Of a stretch of DNA of 64,000 nucleotides, positions 32,434-40,979 are shown piece by piece. Position 1 is the first letter of the stretch. The number at the start of each line of letters is the position of its first letter. Below the pieces are notes generated by a model, which was given only the letters and a program-made list of their open reading frames with translations, was not told the origin of the DNA and did no database searches. A program made the translations under genes and the position numbers. Origin of the DNA: Acidaminobacterium chupaoyuni. Its GTDB lineage: Bacteria; Bacillota; Clostridia; Oscillospirales; Butyricicoccaceae. The stretch is taken from the NCBI GenBank assembly GCA_047936785.1, contig CP176394.1; one strand, 5' to 3'.

Positions 32434-35115
32434 GTGTTTGAAAACAGAACAGTGACCCAAACCGAAGAAGAGCTTTCCACAAACATTGCTGCCGGCATTT
32501 CCCAGGAACAGGCGAAAGAGCGCATGGCCAAAAACGGCCCTAACGCCCTTGTTGAAAAAAAGGGGAAAACCAAATGGCAGATGTTTCTGGCCCAGCTCAA
32601 TGAGCCGATGATCTATATTCTTTTTGCCGCGGCGGGCATCTCGCTGCTGCTCAAAGAAGTTTCAGACGCGGTGATCGTGCTGGTGGTCATTTTGGTAAAC
32701 GCCGTGATCGGCGTGATTCAGGAAGGCAAGGCGCAGCAGGCGCTGGAAGCCCTGAAGAAAATGTCGAGCCCCACGGCCACCGTCAGGCGCAGCGGCCAGA
32801 TCTTAGAGATCCCCGCGGCAGAGCTGGTGGCGGGCGATGTGGTGGTGCTGGAAGCGGGCCGCCAGATCCCGGCGGATCTGCGGCTGGTGGAAACCATCAA
32901 CATGAAGGTGGATGAATCGGCGCTGACGGGCGAATCGGTTCCCGTTGAAAAAGATGCTTCGTTCGTCTGTGAAGCGGAAACCCCGCTGGGCGACCGCATC
33001 AACATGGGCTATATGACCACCACGGTTTCTTATGGCCGCGGCGAAGGCATCGTGGTGAAAACCGGCATGGAGACCGAGATCGGCAAGATCGCCAAGATGA
33101 TCAACGAATCCGAAGAAGAGCTGACGCCGCTGCAAAAGCGATTGGCCGATCTGGGCAAACTGCTGGGCCTTGTGGCCATTGCCCTTTGCGTGGGATTGTT
33201 CGTCATCGCGCTGGTGCAGCACCGCAATGTGATCGAAATGCTGATCACCGCCATTTCGCTGGCGGTGGCTGCCGTTCCCGAAGGCCTGCCGGCCGTGGTG
33301 ACCATTGTGCTGGCGCTGGGCGTTCAGCGGCTGGTGAAGGTGAATACCATCGTGCGCCGCTTGCCCTCTGTGGAAACACTGGGCGCTGTCAGCGTGGTAT
33401 GTTCCGATAAAACAGGCACATTGACGCAAAACCGCATGACGGTGGTGCGCTGTTTCAGCGATGATGAAAGCTATGGCATTTCGAAGCTGGCCGAAAGCAA
33501 AGACAGCCATTTCATGAAAGGCTTTGTGCTTTGCAACGATGCTTCCATCGAAGGCGGCCGCTATGGCGACCCCACCGAGATCGCCTTGCTGGATATGGGC
33601 GCGGCCCATCAGGTCAGCCGCAGCGGGCTGGAAACCGCCATGCCGCGCATCGATGAGCTGGCGTTCGATTCCACCCGCAAAATGATGACCACAAAACACC
33701 GTATGGGCGAAGGCACCGTGGCCTATACCAAGGGCGCGCCCGATCAGGTGATGAAACATTGCACCCATATCCTCATCAACGACCAGCGCCGCCCCATGGA
33801 AGAGGCTGACCGCAAGAGCATCATGGGCGCCATGAAAGAAATGTCGCTGGATGCGCTGCGCGTGCTGGCGCTGGCTTACCGCGAAAACGCCGAAGGCGTG
33901 AAAGAAGAAGACCTCACTTTCGTGGGTCTTGTGGGCATGATCGACCCGCCCCGCCCCGAAGCCAAAGACGCCGTGACCATTTTCAAAGGCGCCAGCGTGC
34001 GCACAGTGATGATCACCGGCGACCACCGCGACACCGCTTTCGCCATCGCCCGCGAACTGGGCATCGCTCAGCATGAAGAACAGTGCATGAGCGGCGAACA
34101 GCTGGATGATATGACCGTGGAAGACCTGACGAAGATCGTTGATAACCTGCGCGTGTTCGCCCGTGTTTCCCCCGAACATAAAGTGATGATCGTGAAAGCG
34201 CTGCGCGCCAAGGGCTATATCGTTTCGATGACCGGCGACGGCGTCAACGACGCGCCTTCTTTGAAAGCCGCCGATATCGGCGTGGCCATGGGCATCACCG
34301 GCACCGATGTGGCCAAAAGCGCCGCCGACATGGTGCTGACGGATGATAATTTCGCCACCATCGAAAAGGCCATCGAAGAGGGCCGCGGCATCTATGCCAA
34401 CATCAAAAAATCGGTATTGTTTTTGCTTTCTTCAAACTTCGGCGAAATCATCACCATGTTTGCGGCCATCCTTGCGGGGCTTGCCGCGCCGCTGAAAGCC
34501 ATCCACATCCTGTGGGTGAACCTGATCACCGATTCGCTGCCCGGCCTGGCGCTGGGGGTCGATAAAAACGATACTTCCACCATTATGAAGCGCCCGCCCC
34601 GCGACCCCGGCGAAAGCCTGTTTGCCGAAGGCGGCATCTTTTTAACGCTGTTCTATGGCGTGATCATCGCTTCTTTGACCTTGGGCGCCTTCGTGTTCGT
34701 GCCCATCCGCCTGCTGCATGGCAGCGGCGAAGCTGTCACCCTGGCCAATATCGCGGCCCAGCTGAAAAATGCCCATGTGCTGGCGGAATCTCAGACCTTC
34801 GCCTTCACCATTTTAGGGGTTTCCCAGCTGTTCCATGCCATCGGCATGCGCAATGTGGAAAAATCCATTTTCACCATGAACCTTTTGGAAAACAAATTCA
34901 TGATCGGCGCGTTTGGCATCGGCCTGCTGCTGCAGATCGCCGTGACGGAAGTGCCTTTCCTCGTGAAAGTGTTCGGCACTTACAGCCTGCATCTGAAAGA
35001 ATGGCTGGTGCTCATCGCCGTATCCGCCGTGCCGCTGTTGATCCATGAATTGCTGGTGCCGCTTTTCCGCCATCTGAAAAAGAAGCGCGAAGCAAGCTAT
35101 CACACCGTGGTTTAA
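32434..35115 (+). CDS. P2A-type cation-transporting ATPase (probable Mn2+/Ca2+ exporter)
   Basis: 893 residues, SERCA/PMR1-like. Actuator loop Leu-Thr-Gly-Glu-Ser near residue 165, M4 ion motif Val-Pro-Glu-Gly-Leu-Pro near residue 283, phosphorylation site Asp in Ser-Asp-Lys-Thr-Gly-Thr-Leu-Thr near residue 327, nucleotide site Lys-Gly-Ala-Pro, hinge Thr-Gly-Asp-Gly-Val-Asn-Asp-Ala-Pro near 605, and M6 motif Asn-Leu-Ile-Thr-Asp near residue 695. The start is GTG 32434 behind GAGGTGG. The manganese riboswitch in its leader makes Mn2+ export the best guess, as for YoaB of Lactococcus; Ca2+ transport cannot be ruled out. Confidence 0.92.
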   Translation: MFENRTVTQTEEELSTNIAAGISQEQAKERMAKNGPNALVEKKGKTKWQMFLAQLNEPMIYILFAAAGISLLLKEVSDAVIVLVVILVNAVIGVIQEGKAQQALEALKKMSSPTATVRRSGQILEIPAAELVAGDVVVLEAGRQIPADLRLVETINMKVDESALTGESVPVEKDASFVCEAETPLGDRINMGYMTTTVSYGRGEGIVVKTGMETEIGKIAKMINESEEELTPLQKRLADLGKLLGLVAIALCVGLFVIALVQHRNVIEMLITAISLAVAAVPEGLPAVVTIVLALGVQRLVKVNTIVRRLPSVETLGAVSVVCSDKTGTLTQNRMTVVRCFSDDESYGISKLAESKDSHFMKGFVLCNDASIEGGRYGDPTEIALLDMGAAHQVSRSGLETAMPRIDELAFDSTRKMMTTKHRMGEGTVAYTKGAPDQVMKHCTHILINDQRRPMEEADRKSIMGAMKEMSLDALRVLALAYRENAEGVKEEDLTFVGLVGMIDPPRPEAKDAVTIFKGASVRTVMITGDHRDTAFAIARELGIAQHEEQCMSGEQLDDMTVEDLTKIVDNLRVFARVSPEHKVMIVKALRAKGYIVSMTGDGVNDAPSLKAADIGVAMGITGTDVAKSAADMVLTDDNFATIEKAIEEGRGIYANIKKSVLFLLSSNFGEIITMFAAILAGLAAPLKAIHILWVNLITDSLPGLALGVDKNDTSTIMKRPPRDPGESLFAEGGIFLTLFYGVIIASLTLGAFVFVPIRLLHGSGEAVTLANIAAQLKNAHVLAESQTFAFTILGVSQLFHAIGMRNVEKSIFTMNLLENKFMIGAFGIGLLLQIAVTEVPFLVKVFGTYSLHLKEWLVLIAVSAVPLLIHELLVPLFRHLKKKREASYHTVV

Positions 35116-35309
35116 CGGCCGCAGCGCCGGAAGAAACGGATTGTGTGTTATGATGATGGCCGTTTGCGGCAAAATGGCCGTATGACGGGCGATGCGCCTT
35201 GTTTCATGTAATGAGCCATCTGCCGCGCAAGGCCCGTCTGGCGGCGATCCCGGTCGATTGCATGGCCCTGCTGCCGGGGCGCGCGGAAGAAAAAGAAAAT
35301 GTATAAAGA

Positions 35310-35343
35310 AACGCCTCGATCTTGAAAAGATCGAGGCGTTTTT
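35310..35343 (+). terminator. Rho-independent terminator
   Basis: A 14-bp stem AACGCCTCGATCTT / AAGATCGAGGCGTT with a 3-base loop and TTTTT. It lies 195 bases after the ATPase stop; no gene is seen in the interval 35116-35309. Confidence 0.85.
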
Positions 35344-35429
35344 CTATGACGATGCGGCGCGGCAAACCGCCCTTTTTCTTGCAAATGACAGGCAGCCGAG
35401 AAACGGTTTTCGCCGCTGGAATTCCGGCA

Positions 35430-35603
35430 TCAAACACGCAATAGCTGTATAGCCCGTCAGAACCCTGCCGCGGCCGATCGGCCGGATCATGCCGCGCAGG
35501 CGGCGCCAACATCAGAAGAGCGGGGATGACGGCCTCATCACGCAATAAAAGCGTTTGATTGGGTATAGCGCCTTAAAACACTGGCTACGGCCGATCGACC
35601 GGT
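35430..35603. repeat. Imperfect direct repeat in non-coding DNA
   Basis: Two related stretches about 116 bases apart: TATAGC at 35448 followed by a CGGCCGATCGGCCGG palindrome near 35471, and TATAGC at 35564 followed by CGGCCGATCGACCGG near 35588. The bases between match loosely, and both are preceded by a CACGCAATA piece (near 35435 and 35540). No coding frame fits. It fills the gap between the convergent ATPase and DUF3006 genes. Confidence 0.5.
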
Positions 35604-35606
35604 AGA

Positions 35607-35843
35607 TCAGTTGTGAGGATGGAACAGTTTTTCCATCTTTTCGCGGATGCGCTCTTTGCGGCGGGCCGTTTCCTGCGGCTGCGGGATCCAGCGACCGTTT
35701 TTCAGCAAAAAGCAATCGCCTTCGGCGGTTTCGGGGGGCAGTTCACCGCGGGGAATGAGTTTCATGGAACCGTCGGGCGTTTCGAAAACGGCAAAAGCTT
35801 CTTCGAAACGATCTAAAATATAAAAATCATCGTTCGGTTTCAT
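35607..35843 (-). CDS. DUF3006 family small protein
   Basis: 78 residues with the family pattern Asp-Arg-Phe-Glu near residue 11, Ala-Val-Phe-Glu, Ile-Pro-Arg-Gly-Glu-Leu-Pro and Gly-Asp-Cys-Phe, and a basic C-terminal helix. Function is unknown. DUF3006 genes often sit beside ComEC-like metallo-beta-lactamase proteins, as here, where it overlaps the upstream gene by 17 bases. It probably acts with that protein, for example as a regulator or inhibitor; that is inference. Confidence 0.8.
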   Translation of the reverse strand: MKPNDDFYILDRFEEAFAVFETPDGSMKLIPRGELPPETAEGDCFLLKNGRWIPQPQETARRKERIREKMEKLFHPHN

Positions 35844-36699
35844 AACTGAGTTCTCCTCCTTTGATGGTGAAAACCACAGAGCCTTGCTGATCGGTGCGCA
35901 GAATGGTGCAATCCAGCTTTTTAAAGCGTTTCATCACGCTGGGGTGGGGGTGGCCGAAAGGATTGTTCAGCCCGCAGCTGATAACGATGAATTTGGGCTG
36001 GGCGGCGCTTAACAGATACTTGCTGTTCGAAGTGCTGCTGCCGTGGTGGGCGGCTTTCATCACCGTGACCGGTTCATCGATCAGTTTGGAATAGACCTTC
36101 TCGTTGGCTTTTTCGGCGTCGGCCGTCAGCAGAAAGCTATATTCCCCATAGCGCACCAGAAGAACAAGGGAAGTTTCGTTTAAGTTGCTGGTTTCCTGAC
36201 CTTCGGGCGGGGAAAGCACTTCAAAGGTCACATCGCCCATTTCGAATTTATCGCCCTCTTTGGCATAAACAAGCTCGGCGCCCGTATAGGAAACGCTGCC
36301 CAGCATCCCTTCAAAAGTCTGGGTGTTACTGGTGGCGCGGGGCATGACAAAAGTCTTGCAGCCGAAGGCATCCACCACTGCGCCCATGCCGCCGATATGA
36401 TCGAAATGGGGGTGCGTGGCGAAAATATAAGTGGGTTTTGAAACGCCGTGGGTGTGAAGATAGGTGAGCAGCTGGCCGCGGCTGTCGGGTGTGCCGGCGT
36501 CGATGATGGCGGTTTTGCCCGCGCAGGTGAGCAGCATGGCGTCGCCCTGCCCCACATCGATGAAATGCAGCTGAAACTCTTCGGGAGGGGTGGCGCTGAC
36601 GGGCAGAACGCCCAGCTGTTTGGAAACGACCATCAATGCCATCAGCAGCAGCACAGAAGCCGAGCGCCAAAGGGCTTTTTTCAATTTTTTCTTGCTCAT
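35827..36699 (-). CDS. ComEC/Rec2-like secreted metallo-beta-lactamase-fold hydrolase
   Basis: 290 residues. A hydrophobic N-terminal segment (residues 10-28) acts as signal or anchor; the rest is an MBL fold with Phe-Ile-Asp-Val-Gly-Gln-Gly-Asp-Ala near residue 46, the metal motif Thr-His-Pro-His-Phe-Asp-His near residue 95, Asp in Leu-Thr-Ala-Asp near 194, and Ala-His-His-Gly-Ser-Ser near 217. This matches the extracellular domain of ComEC without the membrane channel, so a nuclease or phosphodiesterase activity outside the membrane is plausible. The start overlaps the M20 peptidase stop by four bases. It is a paralogue of the fragment at 2-346. Confidence 0.9.
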   Translation of the reverse strand: MSKKKLKKALWRSASVLLLMALMVVSKQLGVLPVSATPPEEFQLHFIDVGQGDAMLLTCAGKTAIIDAGTPDSRGQLLTYLHTHGVSKPTYIFATHPHFDHIGGMGAVVDAFGCKTFVMPRATSNTQTFEGMLGSVSYTGAELVYAKEGDKFEMGDVTFEVLSPPEGQETSNLNETSLVLLVRYGEYSFLLTADAEKANEKVYSKLIDEPVTVMKAAHHGSSTSNSKYLLSAAQPKFIVISCGLNNPFGHPHPSVMKRFKKLDCTILRTDQQGSVVFTIKGGELSYETER

Positions 36700-38201
36700 A
36701 GTTTCTTGATCAGCCCCATATAGAAACGGATGCCGGAAGCAAAGCTGTCGCAGCGGATGGATTCATCAGCCGCATGAATGCCGGCAAAGGTGGATGGATC
36801 GGTATAGAAGGGCATGAAGCGATAGATCGAATCGCTCAGCTTGGTGTAATGCTTGGTGTCTGTGCCCGCGGGCATAATGGCGGGAATCACCGCCAAAGAC
36901 CCGAAGGTTTCTTTCAAAGTGGCTTCCAGGCGGTCATAACAGGGCCCTTTGGTTTCGGAAACGGCCGAAGGTTCGCTGCCCGAGATCAGTTCCACCGTGA
37001 CCGGCAGATCGGTCAGCAGCGCTTCCAGATAGCTTTGAACCGATTCCAGCGTGTCGCCCTGCAAAACGCGCACATTCAGTGTGGCGTCGGCTTCTTCGGG
37101 CAGCACATTGGCGGCATCGGAACCGCTGGCCTGCGTGGCGGCGAAGGTGGTGTGGAAAAGCGAAGAGATCTGGGCGTTATGCCGCGTGAAATGGAACAGC
37201 AGCGGCGATGTATAGGGCAGGTTCGCCACCGCCGCGCGGGAACCGAAATCCATCGCCGGCATGGAATAAGTCATGCACTGGCGCATGACGGGCAGCATCC
37301 GTTTATGCATCGGCGCGCCTTCCACGCGGCAGACCGCTTCGCAAAGGATGCCCAGCGCGGTATGCTGGGGCGGCATGGCGGCGTGGCCCGCTTTGGTGCG
37401 CGCGGTGAGGCGGAACACGGCGGAGCCTTTTTCGGCCACCCCCACCAAAGCGGCGGGGAACTTGGGGTTGCCCAGATGCGAGGTGGTGATGTTGCTGCCT
37501 TCATCCAAAATCATCTCAAAAGAGATGCCTTTTTTCGAAAAATATTCCGCAATGGCGTGAGCGCCCTGCTTGCCGCCGGTTTCTTCATCGATGCCGAAAG
37601 CAAAATAAACATCTCGGCCGGGGGTGAAGCCCTGCTCCAGCAGCTCTTCGGCGCTTTCCATCAGGCCGATCACCACATTTTTGCAATCTAAAGCGCCGCG
37701 CCCATGCAAGACGCCCTCTTCCACTTCGCCGCAGAAGGGGTCGCGCTTCCATTCCTGGCCGTCGGTGGGCACAACATCCATATGGCCGCAAAATAAAACG
37801 GGTTTTCTGCCTTGGGGGTCGGCGCCCTTCCAGCGCAGGATCAAGCTGCCGCCCTGAGGGCGGGTCACCTCAAATTTTGAAAAAACAAGGGGGAACTGCC
37901 GCTGCAGCAGCTCTTGCAGCCGGGCAAGGCCGCGGCTGTCGCCGGTGACGGTGGGGATGCGGATGGCTTCGGAAAGATGCTGGATATAGCGCTGCTGGCG
38001 TTCCGGCTCGATGGCGGGCAGCACCAGCTCTGAACGGATATGCCGAACGCGCAGGCTCGCGCGCAAAGTGCGCCAAAACAGCAGAAAGATCAGCGCAAGA
38101 AACAGCAAGATCAGAACCAGATTGATCAGATGACCGAACCGGGCGTTGAAATTGCTGCAAAAAATCACAAAGGAGGCATAAAGATTATTCAGAAAGGTCA
38201 T
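36696..38201 (-). CDS. Membrane-anchored M20 family metallopeptidase
   Basis: 501 residues. One N-terminal membrane helix (about residues 26-46) precedes an M20 peptidase: Cys-Gly-His-Met-Asp-Val-Val-Pro near residue 139 (metal His and catalytic Asp), Gly-Arg-Gly-Ala-Leu-Asp-Cys-Lys, Gly-Ile-Asp-Glu-Glu-Thr-Gly-Gly (catalytic Glu) and the dimerisation domain. It resembles the CPS1/PM20D1 carboxypeptidase group more than cytosolic dipeptidases. Start 38201 has AGGAGTGG upstream; the in-frame ATG at 38219 precedes that site. The gene overlaps ribF by 17 bases and the MBL gene by four, so it is the tail of a long operon. Confidence 0.88.
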   Translation of the reverse strand: MTFLNNLYASFVIFCSNFNARFGHLINLVLILLFLALIFLLFWRTLRASLRVRHIRSELVLPAIEPERQQRYIQHLSEAIRIPTVTGDSRGLARLQELLQRQFPLVFSKFEVTRPQGGSLILRWKGADPQGRKPVLFCGHMDVVPTDGQEWKRDPFCGEVEEGVLHGRGALDCKNVVIGLMESAEELLEQGFTPGRDVYFAFGIDEETGGKQGAHAIAEYFSKKGISFEMILDEGSNITTSHLGNPKFPAALVGVAEKGSAVFRLTARTKAGHAAMPPQHTALGILCEAVCRVEGAPMHKRMLPVMRQCMTYSMPAMDFGSRAAVANLPYTSPLLFHFTRHNAQISSLFHTTFAATQASGSDAANVLPEEADATLNVRVLQGDTLESVQSYLEALLTDLPVTVELISGSEPSAVSETKGPCYDRLEATLKETFGSLAVIPAIMPAGTDTKHYTKLSDSIYRFMPFYTDPSTFAGIHAADESIRCDSFASGIRFYMGLIKKL

Positions 38202-39108
38202 GGATTCCACTCCTGTCATAGGATTCCAAAAAATTCAAAGCGCGCCCGGTATCGCGGGCGATCTGCGCCGTCAGCGCCTGGGGGGTGGGGAACTTTTCTT
38301 CGCTTCGCAGATATTTACAGAAAAAAACGCGGGCGGAACGGCCATAAACCTCGCCGCGGAAGGAAAGAATATGGGTTTCCACCGTGGGCTGTGCGGTTTT
38401 TAAAAAGGTGGGGCGAAGGCCCACATTGGTCACGGAAGGATAGATCTGCCCTTCCAAAAGGGTCAGCGTGGCATAAACGCCCAGTTTGGGCAAAACGCTG
38501 TTGGGGGGCAGCATGCTGTTGATGGTGGGGATGCCCAGGCCCGCGCCGCGGCCGTCGCCGTGGGCGATGACCCCTGCCAGAGAAAACGGGCGCTCAAGCC
38601 AGCGGGCCGCCGCTTCCATTTCGCCGTTTTCGATCAGGCGGCGAATTTTGGTGGAGCTGATGGTCTGGCCGTGTTCCTGCAAAGAAGAAACGATGCGGCA
38701 GGCAAGCCCACGCTGTTTGCAAAGGCTCTGCAGCAGTTCGGCGCTGCCCGCGGCTTTTGCGCCGAAGCGGAAGTTGCGCCCGCTGCAAAGGCCGCCGCAG
38801 TGATAGCGCTCGATCAAAAGGTCGAGAAACGCTTCGGGCGATCGATCTGCAAATTCTTTGGTGAACGGCAGAATCAAAATCGTTTCCATGCCGCAGGCGC
38901 GAAAAAGCGCCTTGCGCTCGGCCGGGGTGGTGATGAGCGGCGGCGAAATGCCGCGCAGCACGGTTTGTGGATGGTTTTCATAAGTAAACACGCCGGATCG
39001 CTGATGGGTTTCGGCCGCCAGCCTGCGCGCGGCGGCAAGAATGGCGCGGTGACCGATATGAACTCCATCAAAAAAGCCAAGCGCATAAACGACCTGTTGC
39101 TCGGGCAT
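38185..39108 (-). CDS. ribF: Bifunctional riboflavin kinase / FAD synthetase
   Basis: 307 residues: an N-terminal FMN adenylyltransferase domain with Gly-Phe-Phe-Asp-Gly-Val-His-Ile-Gly-His near residue 11, Phe-Arg-Phe-Gly and Ser-Ser-Thr-Lys-Ile-Arg near residue 150, and a C-terminal riboflavin kinase domain with Gly-Asp-Gly-Arg-Gly-Ala-Gly-Leu-Gly-Ile-Pro-Thr and Asn-Val-Gly-Leu-Arg-Pro-Thr. It makes FMN and FAD, used by the flavoproteins in the window. Start 39108 has AAAGGACGG; a TTG at 39135 in the truB end is less likely. truB-ribF order is usual in Firmicutes. Confidence 0.93.
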   Translation of the reverse strand: MPEQQVVYALGFFDGVHIGHRAILAAARRLAAETHQRSGVFTYENHPQTVLRGISPPLITTPAERKALFRACGMETILILPFTKEFADRSPEAFLDLLIERYHCGGLCSGRNFRFGAKAAGSAELLQSLCKQRGLACRIVSSLQEHGQTISSTKIRRLIENGEMEAAARWLERPFSLAGVIAHGDGRGAGLGIPTINSMLPPNSVLPKLGVYATLTLLEGQIYPSVTNVGLRPTFLKTAQPTVETHILSFRGEVYGRSARVFFCKYLRSEEKFPTPQALTAQIARDTGRALNFLESYDRSGIHDLSE

Positions 39109-39124
39109 AAGTGAATCCGTCCTT

Positions 39125-40036
39125 TTAAATGGCAAAAATTTTGTGGCAGAAAATGGCGGGCAGACCGATATCCAGCCGGCCGCCGCGCCCCAGCATCAAA
39201 AATTCGCCTTGGTGATCATAAACGCGGCAAAGCGCCTCTTCGGGGGGCAGGCTGCCGCCGGTCAAATGCTTCTGGATCAGCGGCGCGCCGTTCAGGGCGC
39301 GGGTGCGGCCCTCTTCGTTGAGGGTCACCGCCGGATATTCCGAAAAAACCAGTTCCACCGGCAAAAGAAACGGCGCCAGCGCATCGTTTTCCTGCAAAGC
39401 CGCGATTTCTTCCAGAGTGTGGGCGCTTTTCAAATCGAATTGCCCGATCTTTGTGCGGGTGAGGGCGCTCATGGCCGCGCCGCATCCCAGCTTTTGGCCG
39501 ATGTCGTGGCAAAGGGTGCGGATATAGGTGCCTTTTGAACAGGCCACCGTCATTTGATAAGCGCCATCCGGCCCGCGGCCCGTCAGGGCAAGATGGGTCA
39601 GATCGATGAAGCGCGCGTCGCGTTCGATCTCGCGCCCCTCGCGGGCAAGATCATACAGCCGCATCCCGTTTTTTTGAATGGCCGAATACATGGGCGGCAT
39701 CTGTTCATAACCGCCTTCAAACGAAGCGATGGCCGCGCGAACTTCGTCTTCCGCGCAGTCAACAGGGTGTGTCTCTAAAATTTTGCCCGAAGTATCTTGG
39801 GTGTCGGTGATAACTCCCAGTTTAAATTCAGCTTGATATTCCTTATAGGAGGCAGCGGCATATTCGCTGGCGCGGGTGGCGCTGCCCAATAACACCACCA
39901 GAAGCCCTTCCGCCATGGGGTCAAGGGTTCCGGCGTGGCCGATCTTTCTTTGGCGAAGGATGCCGCGCAGCTTTGCCACCACATCGTGCGAGGTGAAGCC
40001 GCGGCTTTTGTTGACGAGAAGCAGGCCGTTAAGCAT
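39125..40036 (-). CDS. truB: tRNA pseudouridine(55) synthase
   Basis: 303 residues. Motifs: Asn-Lys-Ser-Arg-Gly-Phe-Thr-Ser-His-Asp near residue 9, the catalytic Asp in His-Ala-Gly-Thr-Leu-Asp-Pro-Met-Ala-Glu-Gly-Leu near residue 39, and Cys-Ser-Lys-Gly-Thr-Tyr-Ile-Arg-Thr-Leu near 170. It makes pseudouridine 55 in the tRNA T-loop. ATG 40036 has AGGAG eight bases ahead. It overlaps the end of nrnA by eight bases. Confidence 0.95.
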   Translation of the reverse strand: MLNGLLLVNKSRGFTSHDVVAKLRGILRQRKIGHAGTLDPMAEGLLVVLLGSATRASEYAAASYKEYQAEFKLGVITDTQDTSGKILETHPVDCAEDEVRAAIASFEGGYEQMPPMYSAIQKNGMRLYDLAREGREIERDARFIDLTHLALTGRGPDGAYQMTVACSKGTYIRTLCHDIGQKLGCGAAMSALTRTKIGQFDLKSAHTLEEIAALQENDALAPFLLPVELVFSEYPAVTLNEEGRTRALNGAPLIQKHLTGGSLPPEEALCRVYDHQGEFLMLGRGGRLDIGLPAIFCHKIFAI

Positions 40037-40979
40037 GAGCAAGCTCCTGTTCCGCCAACTGCATCAGCAGCGCCAGCGCTTCTTCGGCGCCGCCGTCGGT
40101 GGTGAAGCCCGCCGCGCGGGGGTGGCCGCCGCCGCCGAAATGGCCGCAAAGGGCCGAGGCATCGATCAAAGGCCCTGTGCGAACGGAACCTTTATAGCCG
40201 CCCGCTTCCAGTTCTGTCAGTGTGATCGAGCATTCAATGCCTTCGATCTGGCGGGGCAGAGAAGAAAGGTTATCCATATCATCGGGGGTGGCGCCGCATT
40301 CGGCGATCTGCCGCTGCGAGATCACAACGCCCGCGATGCGCTTGCTTTCAGAAAAACGCAGGTTGCCGAAAAGATAGCGTTCGATAAAGAAACGGCCTTT
40401 TGTTTTGGTTTCAAAAAACAGTTTGTTCAGCACACCGAAGGGAACGCCCAGTTCAATGGCCCGGGCCGCGATCTCATGGCAGCGCGGGGTGGTGTTGGGG
40501 TAGCAGAAACAGCCGGTATCCGTGGCGATGGCCACATAAACGGCTTCGGCGATCTTGCGGTCGGGCGCAACGGAAAGCGCCAGCGCCAGATCCCAGATCA
40601 GCTCGCCCGTGGCGCTGCGGCGGGGCTGGGTGAGAACATTCCGGGCAAACGAAGTGTTGGAACCGTGATGATCCAGCGAAAGATAGATCTCGTTTTCATA
40701 AGCGGCTGCGGAATCGGGCAGCAGTTGTGTGGCGGCGATATCCACCGCAACGATCTGCCGCGGCCGAAAGCCTTCCGGGGCCACAAGTTCCTTATAAAGA
40801 AACGCATATTTCGGCGTGAATTCTTCGTTGGGGAAAAGGTATGCTGTTTTGCCGCACGCTTTAAGCGTGCGGCAAAGGGCCGCGGCGCTGCCGATGGTGT
40901 CGCCATCGGGGCGCCGGTGTGTTAAAATCAGAAACTCGTCTTCCGCCAAAAGAAGCTCTGCCGCATCACTGATCGTCAT
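40029..40979 (-). CDS. nrnA: DHH-family oligoribonuclease / pAp phosphatase NrnA
   Basis: 316 residues of a DHH-DHHA1 phosphoesterase: His-Arg-Arg-Pro-Asp-Gly-Asp-Thr-Ile-Gly-Ser near residue 20, the family Asp-His-His in Leu-Asp-His-His-Gly-Ser-Asn near residue 102, and the DHHA1 signature Gly-His-Phe-Gly-Gly-Gly-Gly-His-Pro-Arg-Ala-Ala-Gly near residue 285. NrnA degrades very short RNAs and dephosphorylates pAp. ATG 40979 follows AAGGAGG. It overlaps rbfA by 14 bases. Confidence 0.93.
   Translation of the reverse strand: MTISDAAELLLAEDEFLILTHRRPDGDTIGSAAALCRTLKACGKTAYLFPNEEFTPKYAFLYKELVAPEGFRPRQIVAVDIAATQLLPDSAAAYENEIYLSLDHHGSNTSFARNVLTQPRRSATGELIWDLALALSVAPDRKIAEAVYVAIATDTGCFCYPNTTPRCHEIAARAIELGVPFGVLNKLFFETKTKGRFFIERYLFGNLRFSESKRIAGVVISQRQIAECGATPDDMDNLSSLPRQIEGIECSITLTELEAGGYKGSVRTGPLIDASALCGHFGGGGHPRAAGFTTDGGAEEALALLMQLAEQELAHA

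Noticed and set aside
32803..34179. A 458-codon minus-strand frame inside the P-type ATPase
   Set aside because: It is antisense to intact ATPase motifs and has a composition typical of antisense frames (His, Gln, Phe runs).
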